Source: JASLEW01 sp035544895
Lineage (GTDB): Bacteria > Acidobacteriota > Thermoanaerobaculia > Multivoradales > UBA5704
Direction of reading: 5' to 3'
DNA length: 64,000 nucleotides
NCBI GenBank assembly: GCA_035544895.1
Contig: DASZZM010000049.1
Coordinates: 208,797 to 272,796 of the forward strand
In this document: one piece after another, positions 48,698-57,107 of the stretch
Layout: every line of letters starts with the position of its first letter
How positions within the stretch are numbered: position 1 is the stretch's first letter
The notes under the pieces: generated by a model
The model's input: only the letters and a program-made list of their open reading frames with translations
What the model was told of the DNA's origin: nothing
Database searches by the model: none
Program-made: the position numbers and the translations under genes

Positions 48698-51123
48698 GGC
48701 CAGTCGCGCTTCCTGTTTGCCTTGACGACCCAGCGCTCTGCTTTCCCTCCCTGGCCTCGCTTCGAGCCGCGCACGGCGAGCTCCTGAAGCTTCAGCGCGA
48801 GGCCGGGGACACGTCGGAATTCCAGGAAAGAGTAGAGACTTTGATCCGCAGGGGGCGGGCCACGGGAGCGCTGCTCGATGGCACCGAAGACCGCTGGGCG
48901 GCGCAGGGAATCCTGGACTACTGGTCCACAGCTCTTTTTCGCGTGGCCTGCCAGACGGTCGATACCACCCTCGAGCAGTTCGATCCGGGCCTGGCTCCGG
49001 AGCTGCCCGAAGAGAGTTGCCCCTACGTCGGCCTCGATGCCTTCCAGGAAAGCACTTTCGGGGTGTTCTTCGGGCGCGAGAGGTTGGTGAAGGCCATGCT
49101 GCAACGGCTCGCGGACGAGCGGCTCCTGGCCGTCACCGGGGATTCGGGAAGCGGTAAGTCGTCGCTGGTCCTGGCCGGGCTCTTATCCCGGCTCAAGGCG
49201 GGGGCACTGCCAGGCAGTGAGACTTGGCGCTATCCGTCCCCTCTGGTGCCGGGATCGGAGCCGCTGATGAACCTGGCGCGGGTGCTGCTCCAGCCAGGGT
49301 CCGCCGGGGAAACCGCTGCTCACGCCGCGCGCCTCCTGGCCAATCCCGACCACCTCGTGGAGATGGTCGCGGACGACCAGAGCTCGCGTCCCTGCGTGCT
49401 GGTGGTCGATCAGTTCGAGGAGGTCTTTTCCCTCTGCGACGCTGTCGATGCGCGCCAGGCCTTCGCCGACGGGCTGGCGGCTCTCGTCAAGGTCCCGGCA
49501 CCGCGGCATACGGTCATCCTCACCTTGCGCAGCGACTACGAGAGTCAGGTGGCGAAGCTCGAGACCTTCATGTCCGCATTCGAGGGAGCTCAGGTCCGCG
49601 TGACGCCGCTGAGCGCCCCCGAACTGCGCGCGGCAATCGAAGAGCCGGCTTCGCTGGCCGGTCTCAAGTTCGAGGAAGGTGTAGTCGACGCCCTGCTGCG
49701 CGACATCCTCGGCGAGCCGGCGGGCCTACCGCTGCTGCAGTTCACACTGCTCAAGCTCTGGCAGAGCCGCGAGCGCAACCGGGTGACCTGGGAATCATAC
49801 CGGCGGCTGAGCGGCGGTCGCCTGGCGCTCCGCCGCAGCGCTGACGCCTTCTACGACTCGCTCATCCCGGAGGAGCAGGTGACCGCAAGACGCATCCTGC
49901 TGCGGATGGTGCGGCCCAGCGAAGACCGGCTCGAGGTTACCAGTAGCCGGATCCGGCGGGAGGCTCTCTTCCGTGGCGAAGCGTCCGACCGAGTGGCGCG
50001 GGTGCTGGACAAGCTGATCGCCGCCCGCCTGGTGCGGCTCACCGAGGGCGAGACGCCTGCCGACGCGCAAGTTGAGGTTGCGCACGAGGCTCTGGTGCGC
50101 AACTGGCCAAGGCTCGTTGACTGGCTCGAGCAGGAACGCTCCGAGATCAACACGCGCCGCCGGCTGGAGACGCTGATGGAGGAATGGTTGCGCCTCGACA
50201 GGAAGGGCGGTCTGCTGGACGAGGTCCAGATAGCCGACGCCGAGCGCTGGCTCGCGAGCTCTTCTGCCGCCCTGCTCGGCTATCGGCCGGAGCTGCCGGC
50301 GCTCGTCGCTACCAGCCGAGAGGCGATGGAGGAGCGCAGGCGGCAGAAGGAGGCCGTGCATCATCGCGAGCTGGAACAGGCGCAGTTCCTGGCGGAAACG
50401 GAGCGCCGGCGGGCCGAAGAGAAAGCGCGCTCCACGCGGATCTTCCGCGGTCTCGCCACGGCGCTCCTGGTGCTGTTCGTGTCGACCGCCGTGATCGGCT
50501 GGAGAGCGTACAGCGCAAAGCAAGAGGCACAGAATCTTCAGATGCAGGTCGAGCGGCTGAAGCGGCACGATGCGTACATCCGCATCGCGACAGCAGAGCA
50601 GTTGAAGAAAAAGGCCGAGGATGCGCTCGCGGAGGCCAGGAAACAGAGGAACCTGACGATCATCGCATGGAGGTCGTTAAACAGTCAGAAGTACGTTGTG
50701 GAGGAGCTCCTAAGGAAGGAAAAATCCCAAAGGCTACGGACTGAAACGGCTCTTGCCAACGAAAAAACCCAAAAGCGGCGAGCCGAAAGTGCGCTGGCCG
50801 AGGCCAGAAAGGCCAAGGAGCAGGTCAATGAGGCACGGTCTGACAGTGCCCAGCTGAGGGCCGATCCACTTGATCCTTTTGCCCAGAGAAACTTGAGCTT
50901 CCTGCCCAGCCCGCGACCCGAGGCCTTGCAGCTCGACCAGCGCAACCGGCCCGTCCGCCTGGGCTCGAGCGTGGGCGGCCCGTACTCAGAGCGCGGGGCT
51001 TATGTCGGAAGCCTTTGCTGCGTGGTGCAGGACCGGGCTGGACAGCGTTATTACCTGCTGAGCCCCGGCCGTGGGCTCCTTTCTCCACACGGGCGACCGG
51101 CTCAGCCAACCGGGGGGCGGTGA
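48694..51123 (+). CDS. membrane-anchored STAND (nSTAND-like) NTPase, C-terminus altered by a frameshift
   Basis: 809 aa. An N-terminal helical module (about 15-85, SLASLRAAHGELLKLQREAG, RRGRATGALLDGTEDRWAAQ) is known to me from other STAND proteins. Then CPYVGLDAFQE and FFGRERLV lead to Walker A GDSGSGKS (149-156) and Walker B LVVDQFEE (236-243). A winged-helix part (about 440-480, VEVAHEALVRNWPRL) follows. One transmembrane helix (about 585-605) precedes a long coiled coil (about 610-725). The last part (YVGSLCCVVQDRAGQRYYLL, then SPGRG) is the start of a trypsin-like domain that continues in another frame at 51071. STAND ATPases oligomerise on sensing a trigger. Confidence 0.87.
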   Translation: MRPVALPVCLDDPALCFPSLASLRAAHGELLKLQREAGDTSEFQERVETLIRRGRATGALLDGTEDRWAAQGILDYWSTALFRVACQTVDTTLEQFDPGLAPELPEESCPYVGLDAFQESTFGVFFGRERLVKAMLQRLADERLLAVTGDSGSGKSSLVLAGLLSRLKAGALPGSETWRYPSPLVPGSEPLMNLARVLLQPGSAGETAAHAARLLANPDHLVEMVADDQSSRPCVLVVDQFEEVFSLCDAVDARQAFADGLAALVKVPAPRHTVILTLRSDYESQVAKLETFMSAFEGAQVRVTPLSAPELRAAIEEPASLAGLKFEEGVVDALLRDILGEPAGLPLLQFTLLKLWQSRERNRVTWESYRRLSGGRLALRRSADAFYDSLIPEEQVTARRILLRMVRPSEDRLEVTSSRIRREALFRGEASDRVARVLDKLIAARLVRLTEGETPADAQVEVAHEALVRNWPRLVDWLEQERSEINTRRRLETLMEEWLRLDRKGGLLDEVQIADAERWLASSSAALLGYRPELPALVATSREAMEERRRQKEAVHHRELEQAQFLAETERRRAEEKARSTRIFRGLATALLVLFVSTAVIGWRAYSAKQEAQNLQMQVERLKRHDAYIRIATAEQLKKKAEDALAEARKQRNLTIIAWRSLNSQKYVVEELLRKEKSQRLRTETALANEKTQKRRAESALAEARKAKEQVNEARSDSAQLRADPLDPFAQRNLSFLPSPRPEALQLDQRNRPVRLGSSVGGPYSERGAYVGSLCCVVQDRAGQRYYLLSPGRGLLSPHGRPAQPTGGR

Positions 51124-51508
51124 CGGTGGCGGATCGGAGGATGGGGTGGCCACGTTGACCCGGCTGTCCAAGTGGGTTGCACTCGCCAGGATCGATCCCG
51201 GAGTGGAGATCGATCTATCGGTCCCCTCGGTGGGCAAGATCCGGGGAGCGCGGCAGACCGTCCGGCAGGGCGAGAGTGTCATCATGGTGGGCCGCGGCTC
51301 CGGGTTGGTAAAAGGAGTCGTTCTTGAGGTCCACCCGGACTTCATCTTCACCTCCTTCATCGCGCGGGCGGGAGATGGCGGGGCGCCGGTGCTTTCGGAC
51401 ACGGGAGAGTTGATAGGAATTCTGTACGGGGCTGACGTCACGAAATCGTACGTGGTGCCGATCGAACCGATCTTGCGTGAACTGGACATGCAGCTTCTCA
51501 CGGAGTGA
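51071..51508 (+). CDS. trypsin-like peptidase C-terminal part, split from the STAND gene by a frameshift
   Basis: 145 aa if begun at GTG 51071, which has no ribosome site. Content continues the domain started in the upstream frame: FLHTGDRLSQPGGGDGGGSE, ATLTRLSKWVALARIDPG, RGARQTVRQGESVIMVGRG and GDGGAPVLSDTGELIGILYG, ending PIEPILRELDMQLL. The usual GDSG active-site motif reads GDGG, so the nucleophile Ser is missing. The frame change falls at the place where a LLSxGHV-type His would be expected. It is therefore probably a dead or decaying module, not an independent gene. Confidence 0.6.
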   Translation: MGSFLHTGDRLSQPGGGDGGGSEDGVATLTRLSKWVALARIDPGVEIDLSVPSVGKIRGARQTVRQGESVIMVGRGSGLVKGVVLEVHPDFIFTSFIARAGDGGAPVLSDTGELIGILYGADVTKSYVVPIEPILRELDMQLLTE

Positions 51509-51694
51509 GTCATGGTCTCTTCGATGGACTTGGGCAGCACACCAGCCGGCCAGTGCCTTCCGGAGAGCCAGGGGAGGCGAGGATGAGGCTCTTTCGATGG
51601 AATCGTGTAGCGACCGCGAGCGGCGTTTCAGGCCAGACGAGGACCTTTGGACCTTCAGCGAGCGTGTCGAGTCCGAGCCAGGTGTTGCTCCGAC

Positions 51695-52291
51695 CTACCA
51701 AGTACGATTCAATCTCGTGACCGCCGCGCCGACTAAGCCGCCGATCGTGCCAAGCACGATTCCGGGCAGGACCATCAGGAGCGGCAATGTGAAGACCTCT
51801 TCGAGGCCGCCACTTCCACGGATCGCAGCCATCGTTAGTGGATCATGCCAGCCAGCGAGCAGAGTCGCGGCACCCAGAACCTCGATCGGGGCAGCAAAGG
51901 CGGCGGTTGCGATGCCAACGATCGGGCCGGCGGCGAACGAGCCCGAGCGTGATGCCGCCCAGAATCCCGCAAGCAGAATGATGCCAGCGCCCAACAGGGT
52001 CGAAACATTTGCTCGCCCATGGAAATCCACTGGTGGCACGAGCCAATCCAGCGCTGTTCGGACAAGGAAGGCGACAGCGAACAGAGCCGCCCACAGGCGA
52101 GCGTTTCGCCAGACGAAACCAAACACCTGCCTCACGTACCAAAGATCTGCTCGTCGGCGTCCGCGCGCTGGATGAACACTCTCGCGGTACTGCTCGAGGA
52201 GATCGCCAGACACGCTGTCGGTATCGGCTGGAGCAAGAAAGACTCGTAGCAAGATTTCGGCCCAGCCCGGAGGTGTCGTACTGACACTCAT
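51695..52291 (-). CDS. membrane protein of the 'permease prefix domain' type, paired with PadR
   Basis: 198 aa from ATG 52291, overlapping the padR stop by 4 bp. The N-terminus (PPGWAEILLRVFLAPADTDS, SGDLLEQYRE, ADLWYVRQVFGFVWRN) is the prefix domain often fused to MacB/FtsX-like ABC permeases in Acidobacteriota. Here it is followed only by about four transmembrane helices (for example LWAALFAVAFLVRTALDWLV) and no permease domain. It probably acts with its PadR regulator in a membrane stress or export response, which is inference. Confidence 0.72.
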   Translation of the reverse strand: MSVSTTPPGWAEILLRVFLAPADTDSVSGDLLEQYRESVHPARGRRRADLWYVRQVFGFVWRNARLWAALFAVAFLVRTALDWLVPPVDFHGRANVSTLLGAGIILLAGFWAASRSGSFAAGPIVGIATAAFAAPIEVLGAATLLAGWHDPLTMAAIRGSGGLEEVFTLPLLMVLPGIVLGTIGGLVGAAVTRLNRTW

Positions 52292-52617
52292 ACGTATCCT
52301 TTCAGCGGCCACTTGAGACCGTGCCATAGGTTGTCGACGGCGGCCCGGGCTTCATTGAGCGCGCGCAATCCCTGGGGCTGCAATCGATAGAATCGCCGCG
52401 CCCGGCCGCCGCGGACCGGCGTACCTGGCCCCAGGGTGGACGTAATGAGACTCTTCTTTTCCAGGCGAACGAGAGTGGCGTGCACGGCGCCAGCCGCGAC
52501 ATCCCGCTCCATCCGCTCCTGCACCTCTTTGAGAATCGCACGGCCGTACGCCCCCTCTCCAAGTCGGACGATAGCCAGCATCACAGCCTGTTCGAAGGAA
52601 CCAAGGACCTCAGCCAT
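52288..52617 (-). CDS. PadR family transcriptional regulator
   Basis: 109 aa from ATG 52617; an upstream in-frame start at 52656 would read through the promoter palindrome. PadR winged helix: EQAVMLAIVRLGEGAYGRAI, then GAVHATLVRLEKKSLITSTL and GGRARRFYRLQPQGLRALNE. PadR repressors control the gene they are paired with. Coupled by a 4-bp overlap to the membrane protein downstream. Confidence 0.87.
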   Translation of the reverse strand: MAEVLGSFEQAVMLAIVRLGEGAYGRAILKEVQERMERDVAAGAVHATLVRLEKKSLITSTLGPGTPVRGGRARRFYRLQPQGLRALNEARAAVDNLWHGLKWPLKGYV

Positions 52618-52622
52618 ATTGC

Positions 52623-52633
52623 CTACATTGTAG
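52623..52633 (-). promoter_or_regulatory. operator/promoter palindrome of the padR operon
   Basis: CTACAATGTAG read on the minus strand is a perfect inverted repeat with one central base, containing a -10-like TACAAT. It ends 5 nt before the padR ATG, so the transcript may be nearly leaderless. The TACA-n-TGTA core resembles BlaI/PadR-like operators; autoregulation is expected. Confidence 0.5.
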
Positions 52634-52854
52634 TCCTCATCGACCCAGGCTGTCAAGCTCGCCGCCCACTGCTGGGCTCACGTGCTCCGCAAGACTCCGA
52701 AAAGAACGATTCCTCGCTTGACCCGCCTATCCATGCCTTGTACTCTTGGTGGCGTTCGGATCGGCGGCCCTTTCGATCCCGAGCATTTCCGCCCGGAGGA
52801 GCTCCGGTTCTCCCAGCCTTCGGAGTGCTTACGCCGCGCCGGCTCATAAACAGG

Positions 52855-53256
52855 ATGAACGCCAGACCATTGTGGGAACTACCGGTTCCGTCCACCGCGC
52901 TGGAGGGCGGGGGGCCTTCCTTCGAGAAACGATTGAAGCGAGAGGTGGCTATCCGGTTCTCGTACGAGGCGGACGACGGCTCGCTTCGCGAGAACGCCAT
53001 CGTTTTCGACGGCACCGAGGCGTTCAAGGTCACCTACTATGATGCACGCGACGCTTCGATGCTGGAAGCCTATGATCGCATCGTGGACCGTGGTCAGACC
53101 ACGTGGCTTGCCGAGGTGGTTGCGAACTTGAGGCGGAAGGGCCACCAGGCAAATGGGCTGGTGCACCTGATGATCAGCTTCGACGACAGCCCCTGCTACG
53201 AGTTCCTGTGCACATCCTTCCGCGTCGAGGATCCAGCTGAAGCGGTCTCGCGGTAA
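52855..53256 (+). CDS. small protein of unknown function
   Basis: 133 aa from ATG 52855; the ribosome site is weak. Composition is ordinary for a soluble protein: AIRFSYEADDGSLRENAIVF, TEAFKVTYYDARDASMLEAY, DRGQTTWLAEVVANLRRKG and LMISFDDSPCYEFLCTSFRV. No membrane segment or signal peptide. The regular alternation of strands and helices suggests a real alpha/beta fold, but I do not recognise the family. It faces the M13 peptidase gene convergently and is divergent from padR. Confidence 0.6.
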   Translation: MNARPLWELPVPSTALEGGGPSFEKRLKREVAIRFSYEADDGSLRENAIVFDGTEAFKVTYYDARDASMLEAYDRIVDRGQTTWLAEVVANLRRKGHQANGLVHLMISFDDSPCYEFLCTSFRVEDPAEAVSR

Positions 53257-53300
53257 GCAAAACCACTCCGATCAGCGTTCGTAAGTGCGCGGACGACGGC

Positions 53301-55391
53301 TCACCACACCCGGCAGCGGTTCTCCGGGGCCATGGGGGAGCCGGGCTTGCACTGGAAGGCGTCCTGGAACTGGGGCATGTTGACCACCGTGCCGTTGGTG
53401 CGGTAGCGGCCGGGCGAGTGGGGGTTGGTGAGCACGCGCAAGCGCTCGCCCTCGGGCGTCGAGCTCTCGCACCACACCTGGGCAAAACCGAGGAAGAGGC
53501 GCTGCTCGGGGGAGAAGCCGTCGAGCGCCTGGCGGGGCTTGCCGGCCTGGCTGTCCTCGTAGGCCATGTAGGCGACGCGAAGGCCGCCGTTGTCGGCGGT
53601 GTTTTCGCCCAGCGTCAGCCGGCCGTTGACCTTGAGCCCGCCGGCAGGGAAAGACGAGTACTCGTCGGCGAGGCAGGTGGCGCGCCGCTGGAACTCCGCG
53701 GCGTCGGCCGGGGACCACCAGTCCGTCAGGTTGCCGCGGCCGTCGAACTCGCGCCCGTGGTCGTCGAACCCGTGCGTCATCTCGTGGCCGATGACCGCGC
53801 CGATGGCGCCGTAGTTGGCAGCGTCGTCGCGCCTGGCGTCGTAGAAGGGCGGCTGCAGGATGCCGGCCGGGAAGTTGATGTCGTTCATCGAGGCGTTGTA
53901 GTAGGCGTTGACGGTCGGCGGAGTCATGTTCCACTCCCGGCGGTCCACCGGCTTGCCGATCTTGGCCAGGCGCCGCGCCAGCTCGCAGGCGTTGGCGCGC
54001 TCCACGTTTCCCACCAGGTCGCCGCGCACCACCTCCAGGCGGCTGTAGTCCTTCCACCGCTCGGGATAGCCGATCTTGTTGGCGATGGCCGCGAGCTTCT
54101 CCTGGGCGCGCTTCTTGGTCTCCGCGCCCATCCACGGCAGGCCCGAGATGTCGCGGGCCATCGCCTTTTCAGTCTCGCCCACCAGGGCGAGAGCGCGCCG
54201 CTTCGCCTCGGGTTCGAAGGATGCGGCGACGTACTCCCGGCCGAGGGCTTCCCCCAGCGCGCGGTCGGTCGAGTCCACGCAGCGCTCCCAGCGCGGCAGG
54301 ATCTGCTTCGATCCGCGCAGGACCTTGCCGTAGAACGCGAAGTCCTCGTCGACGAAGCGGCCGGGAAGCCACTCGGCGGTGGCGTGGAGCAGGTGCCAGC
54401 GCAGGTAGGCCTTCCATGCATCGACTCCGGTCGAGCGCAGCAGGCCCTCCAGGCTCTGCAAGAAGTCCGGCTCGGAGACGTTGAGGTTGGCGACAGGCGG
54501 AACGTCGATCGCGGCGAGGAAAGCATCCCAGGAAAACGCCGGGGTCAGGGCGGCGAGCTGCTGGCGGGTGAGCTTGTGGTAGACCTTGTTGGGATCGCGG
54601 CGGCTGACCCTGTCGAGCGAGGCCTTGGCCAGGCTGGTCTCGATCGCCAGCACGCTCGCGGCGTCGGCTGCCGCACGCTCCGCCGGCTCGCCGAGCAGCG
54701 CGAACATGCGTTGCACGTGCTCGGCGTACTGGCGGCGCTGCTCGGCCGATTTCGCGTCGGTCTGGAGGTAGTAGTCGCGATCGGGCAGCGCCAGCCCCCC
54801 CGCGTCGACCATGGCGATGACCGAGGTTGCGTCCTTGGCATCCTGGCCGGAGCGGAAGCCGAAAAGCGCGCCCACCCCCACCGTCCGCAAGTGCGCCGCG
54901 AGGGCGGGCAGCTCGCTCGTCGATTTGAGCGCCGCGATGCGGTCGAGGTCGGGCTGGATGGGCGCGATGCCGCGCGCCGCGACTCCCGCCTCGTCCATGC
55001 AGGTGGCATAGAAGTCGCCCAGCTTGCGCCGGTCGGCGTCGGCCGGCGCTTCGGCGGCCAACGCGGCTCCCGGCGCGCGCCGCGGCCGGTCGGCGGCATT
55101 CGCCTCCAGGATCGCGCGCAGCTTCTCGCGGTTGCGCTGCGCCAGCTCGGCAAAGCGGCTCCATGACGAGCGGTCCGGCGGCACCGGGTTCTTGGCCAGC
55201 CAGCCGCCGCAGGCATAGGTGTAGAAATCCACACAGGGCTCGACCCGCCTGTCCATTGCCGCCAGGTCCACTCCAGGGGCCGAGCTCGCCGGCGCGGCCG
55301 CCGCCGCCCAGGCCCTCGGGCAGCCGCTTGGGCCGCCGAGAAACGCCACCGCCACCATGGCGACTCCACCCGCTGCAACCAGTCTCTTCAT
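53301..55391 (-). CDS. M13 family metallopeptidase (neprilysin/PepO-like), secreted
   Basis: 696 aa from ATG 55391 with GAGAGGAG 7 nt upstream. Signal or lipoprotein-like N-terminus (LVAAGGVAMVAVAFLGGPSGC). The M13_N domain starts DRRVEPCVDFYTYACGGWL. The catalytic domain has NAYYNASMNDINFPAGILQP, the zinc motif HEMTH at 536-540 and the third ligand Glu596 in GENTADNGG. It ends with the CRVW tetrapeptide typical of the family. Neprilysin-like enzymes cleave peptides up to about 40 residues at hydrophobic sites in the periplasm. Confidence 0.93.
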   Translation of the reverse strand: MKRLVAAGGVAMVAVAFLGGPSGCPRAWAAAAAPASSAPGVDLAAMDRRVEPCVDFYTYACGGWLAKNPVPPDRSSWSRFAELAQRNREKLRAILEANAADRPRRAPGAALAAEAPADADRRKLGDFYATCMDEAGVAARGIAPIQPDLDRIAALKSTSELPALAAHLRTVGVGALFGFRSGQDAKDATSVIAMVDAGGLALPDRDYYLQTDAKSAEQRRQYAEHVQRMFALLGEPAERAAADAASVLAIETSLAKASLDRVSRRDPNKVYHKLTRQQLAALTPAFSWDAFLAAIDVPPVANLNVSEPDFLQSLEGLLRSTGVDAWKAYLRWHLLHATAEWLPGRFVDEDFAFYGKVLRGSKQILPRWERCVDSTDRALGEALGREYVAASFEPEAKRRALALVGETEKAMARDISGLPWMGAETKKRAQEKLAAIANKIGYPERWKDYSRLEVVRGDLVGNVERANACELARRLAKIGKPVDRREWNMTPPTVNAYYNASMNDINFPAGILQPPFYDARRDDAANYGAIGAVIGHEMTHGFDDHGREFDGRGNLTDWWSPADAAEFQRRATCLADEYSSFPAGGLKVNGRLTLGENTADNGGLRVAYMAYEDSQAGKPRQALDGFSPEQRLFLGFAQVWCESSTPEGERLRVLTNPHSPGRYRTNGTVVNMPQFQDAFQCKPGSPMAPENRCRVW

Positions 55392-55724
55392 CGCCGACTC
55401 CTCTCGCCCGCTCCCCGGGAGGGACCCGGTGCCGCGATCAAATTGCCGGGACGGCCCCGGCCTCGCCCATCCTATCCCGCGGCCCAGCGCGCCAGGTCGC
55501 GGCGCGCCAGATCGCGGCCGCAACTCTGTGGAAAACGGGCCCAGGAGGAAGGTGTCCGCTATATCGGACGATTTAGGCTTATCTTCAACTCTGAGAGTGT
55601 CGCGCCAAGACCTGGCAGGGCGCTTGCTCTTAAGGACCGGTGAGGGGTGTGCACCGTGCATGCCTGAACTCGAGAAGACGGACATCGAGCCCGGACTTCT
55701 GACACGTCTTCAAAGGAGAGCTTA
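55392..55724. other. divergent intergenic region between the M13 peptidase and a small secreted protein
   Basis: 333 bp without a gene. It holds a 15-bp direct repeat (GCGCGCCAGGTCGCG and GCGCGCCAGATCGCG, about 55487-55516) and a 16-bp inverted repeat, GTCCG-CTATAT-CGGAC, at 55554-55569, which may be an operator. Promoters for both flanking genes are expected here but none fits a clear sigma-70 consensus. Confidence 0.4.
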
Positions 55725-56165
55725 ATGGATCTCAACAATCGATTCCTGACCCGCACCCTCGTGCTGGCGGCCTTGGCGCTCGGCGTCCTGGCAGCGGTGC
55801 CCGCGGTGGCGGACGTGGTGTACGTCGAAGGCCTGGTCTCGGCCGGCAGCGATCCCGGCTGCGTGATCGTCAAGGACCATGAGGGCAACGTTTACGCCCT
55901 GGAGGGCACGGGCTGGTACGGCGTCCTCGGCAGCGACTATGTCCGCCTCGAAGGGCGCATCATCCCCGAGAGCCGCTGCGGCGTCACGAGAGGCTTCGAG
56001 GTTTCCAACGTCTCGAACATCTGGCGCGACGAGGCGCGCAAAGTGGTCGTCTACGAGCGCACCCGAGAGGGCCGGTTCGCGGACTGGGTACGGCGCCACC
56101 GCGAGCACGAGTGGAGGGAGTGGGAGAAGGAGCATCACATTCCGCCTCCTCCGCCCCCTCAATAA
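55725..56165 (+). CDS. small secreted protein (DUF5818-like)
   Basis: 146 aa from ATG 55725 with AAAGGAGAG 4 nt upstream. Signal peptide about 1-29 (TLVLAALALGVLAAVPAVAD). The mature domain is a small beta-barrel-like module (VYVEGLVSAGSDPGCVIVKD, GNVYALEGTGWYGVLGSDYV, RLEGRIIPESRCGVTRGFEV), similar to OB-like secreted DUF5818 proteins. Two Cys could bond. A basic helix and a Pro-rich end (HIPPPPPPQ) follow. Function unknown. Confidence 0.72.
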   Translation: MDLNNRFLTRTLVLAALALGVLAAVPAVADVVYVEGLVSAGSDPGCVIVKDHEGNVYALEGTGWYGVLGSDYVRLEGRIIPESRCGVTRGFEVSNVSNIWRDEARKVVVYERTREGRFADWVRRHREHEWREWEKEHHIPPPPPPQ

Positions 56166-56280
56166 GAACCGCCGGAGAACAGGCGGGCCGGAGGGAACTC
56201 CGCCCGCCTTTTCTTTTCGCGACATCTCCGCACCGCCCACCCAATCCAGCTCGACACGCGGACGATTCTGCCCGCTCGCG

Positions 56281-56994
56281 ATGAAACTCTCCCAAGCCGC
56301 TCCGCAGACGTTCAGCCTCGAGTTCGAGAGCGAGGAAGAGCTGCGTGCCGAGGAGCGCGCCCATCTGTCGGTGGGCGGGCTCTTCCTGCAACCCGCGGAA
56401 CCGTTGCCACCGTTCGCGAAGGTGACGGTGAGGTTGCGGCTGCTGGGGCGGGGTGAGACGACGGTCGCGGCCATCGTCGTCGGCTCGCCACCCGGAGGGC
56501 TGGCGCTGCAGCTCGAGGAAAACGCGGCCACCGTGGTTGCGGCGCTTCTCGCCGAGCCCGCGGCAGAGCCGAAAAAGAGTGAGCCGGAGACGGTGACGCT
56601 GTGGGAGCGGCTGCGCGGGATGACGCTGCCACAGAAGATTCTTCTCGCGCCGAAAGCCGACCGAGTGACGCGCGGTCTGCTCATCCAAGAAAGCGATCCG
56701 CAGGTGCTCTTCGCGCTGCTCAAGAACCCGCGGCTGTCGATCGACGAAGTGGTGCGGCTCGCCAAGTCGTCGTATCTCTCCTTCCAGGCGGCGGAGCTGA
56801 TTCTGAAGACCAGTCCCTGGGTCTCGAACCTCGACGTGCGCCTCGCGCTGGTTCACAATCCGAAGCTGCCGGTGCCGTTCGCGCTGCGCCTCCTACCGAC
56901 CCTGCCGGACCTCGAGGTGCGGGCAATCGCCAAGGGCGCCGCGACCAGCATGCCGCTGAAGAAAGCGGCCCTCAAGCGTCTCCAGGGCGCCTAG
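56281..56994 (+). CDS. PilZ-like protein with HEAT-like helical repeats
   Basis: 237 aa from ATG 56281. Residues about 10-95 resemble a PilZ-type beta-barrel (HLSVGGLFLQPAEPLPPFAK, VTVRLRLLGRGETTVAAIVV, GGLALQLEEN), without the RxxxR c-di-GMP motif at the start. The C-terminal part (MTLPQKILLAPKADRVTRGL, PQVLFALLKNPRLSIDEVVR, DVRLALVHNPKLPVPFALRL) is a set of short helical repeats. This pairing is known in Acidobacteriota and Myxococcota proteins of unknown role. A GC-rich potential stem (GGGGGCC at 56995 with GGCCCCC at 57040) follows the stop. Confidence 0.68.
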   Translation: MKLSQAAPQTFSLEFESEEELRAEERAHLSVGGLFLQPAEPLPPFAKVTVRLRLLGRGETTVAAIVVGSPPGGLALQLEENAATVVAALLAEPAAEPKKSEPETVTLWERLRGMTLPQKILLAPKADRVTRGLLIQESDPQVLFALLKNPRLSIDEVVRLAKSSYLSFQAAELILKTSPWVSNLDVRLALVHNPKLPVPFALRLLPTLPDLEVRAIAKGAATSMPLKKAALKRLQGA

Positions 56995-57107
56995 GGGGGC
57001 CGCGGCGGGCAGGGGGCAGCGGAGCGCAGCGACGCGGGCGGCCCCCACAACCCCTAGAGACTCAGCTCCTTGCGAAGCGTTCGATGCTGTTGTAGCATAG
57101 GCGGAGC

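Noticed and set aside
51505..51720. Short plus-strand frame after the protease-like module
   Set aside because: It overlaps the end of the membrane protein gene on the other strand and has no domain or convincing composition.
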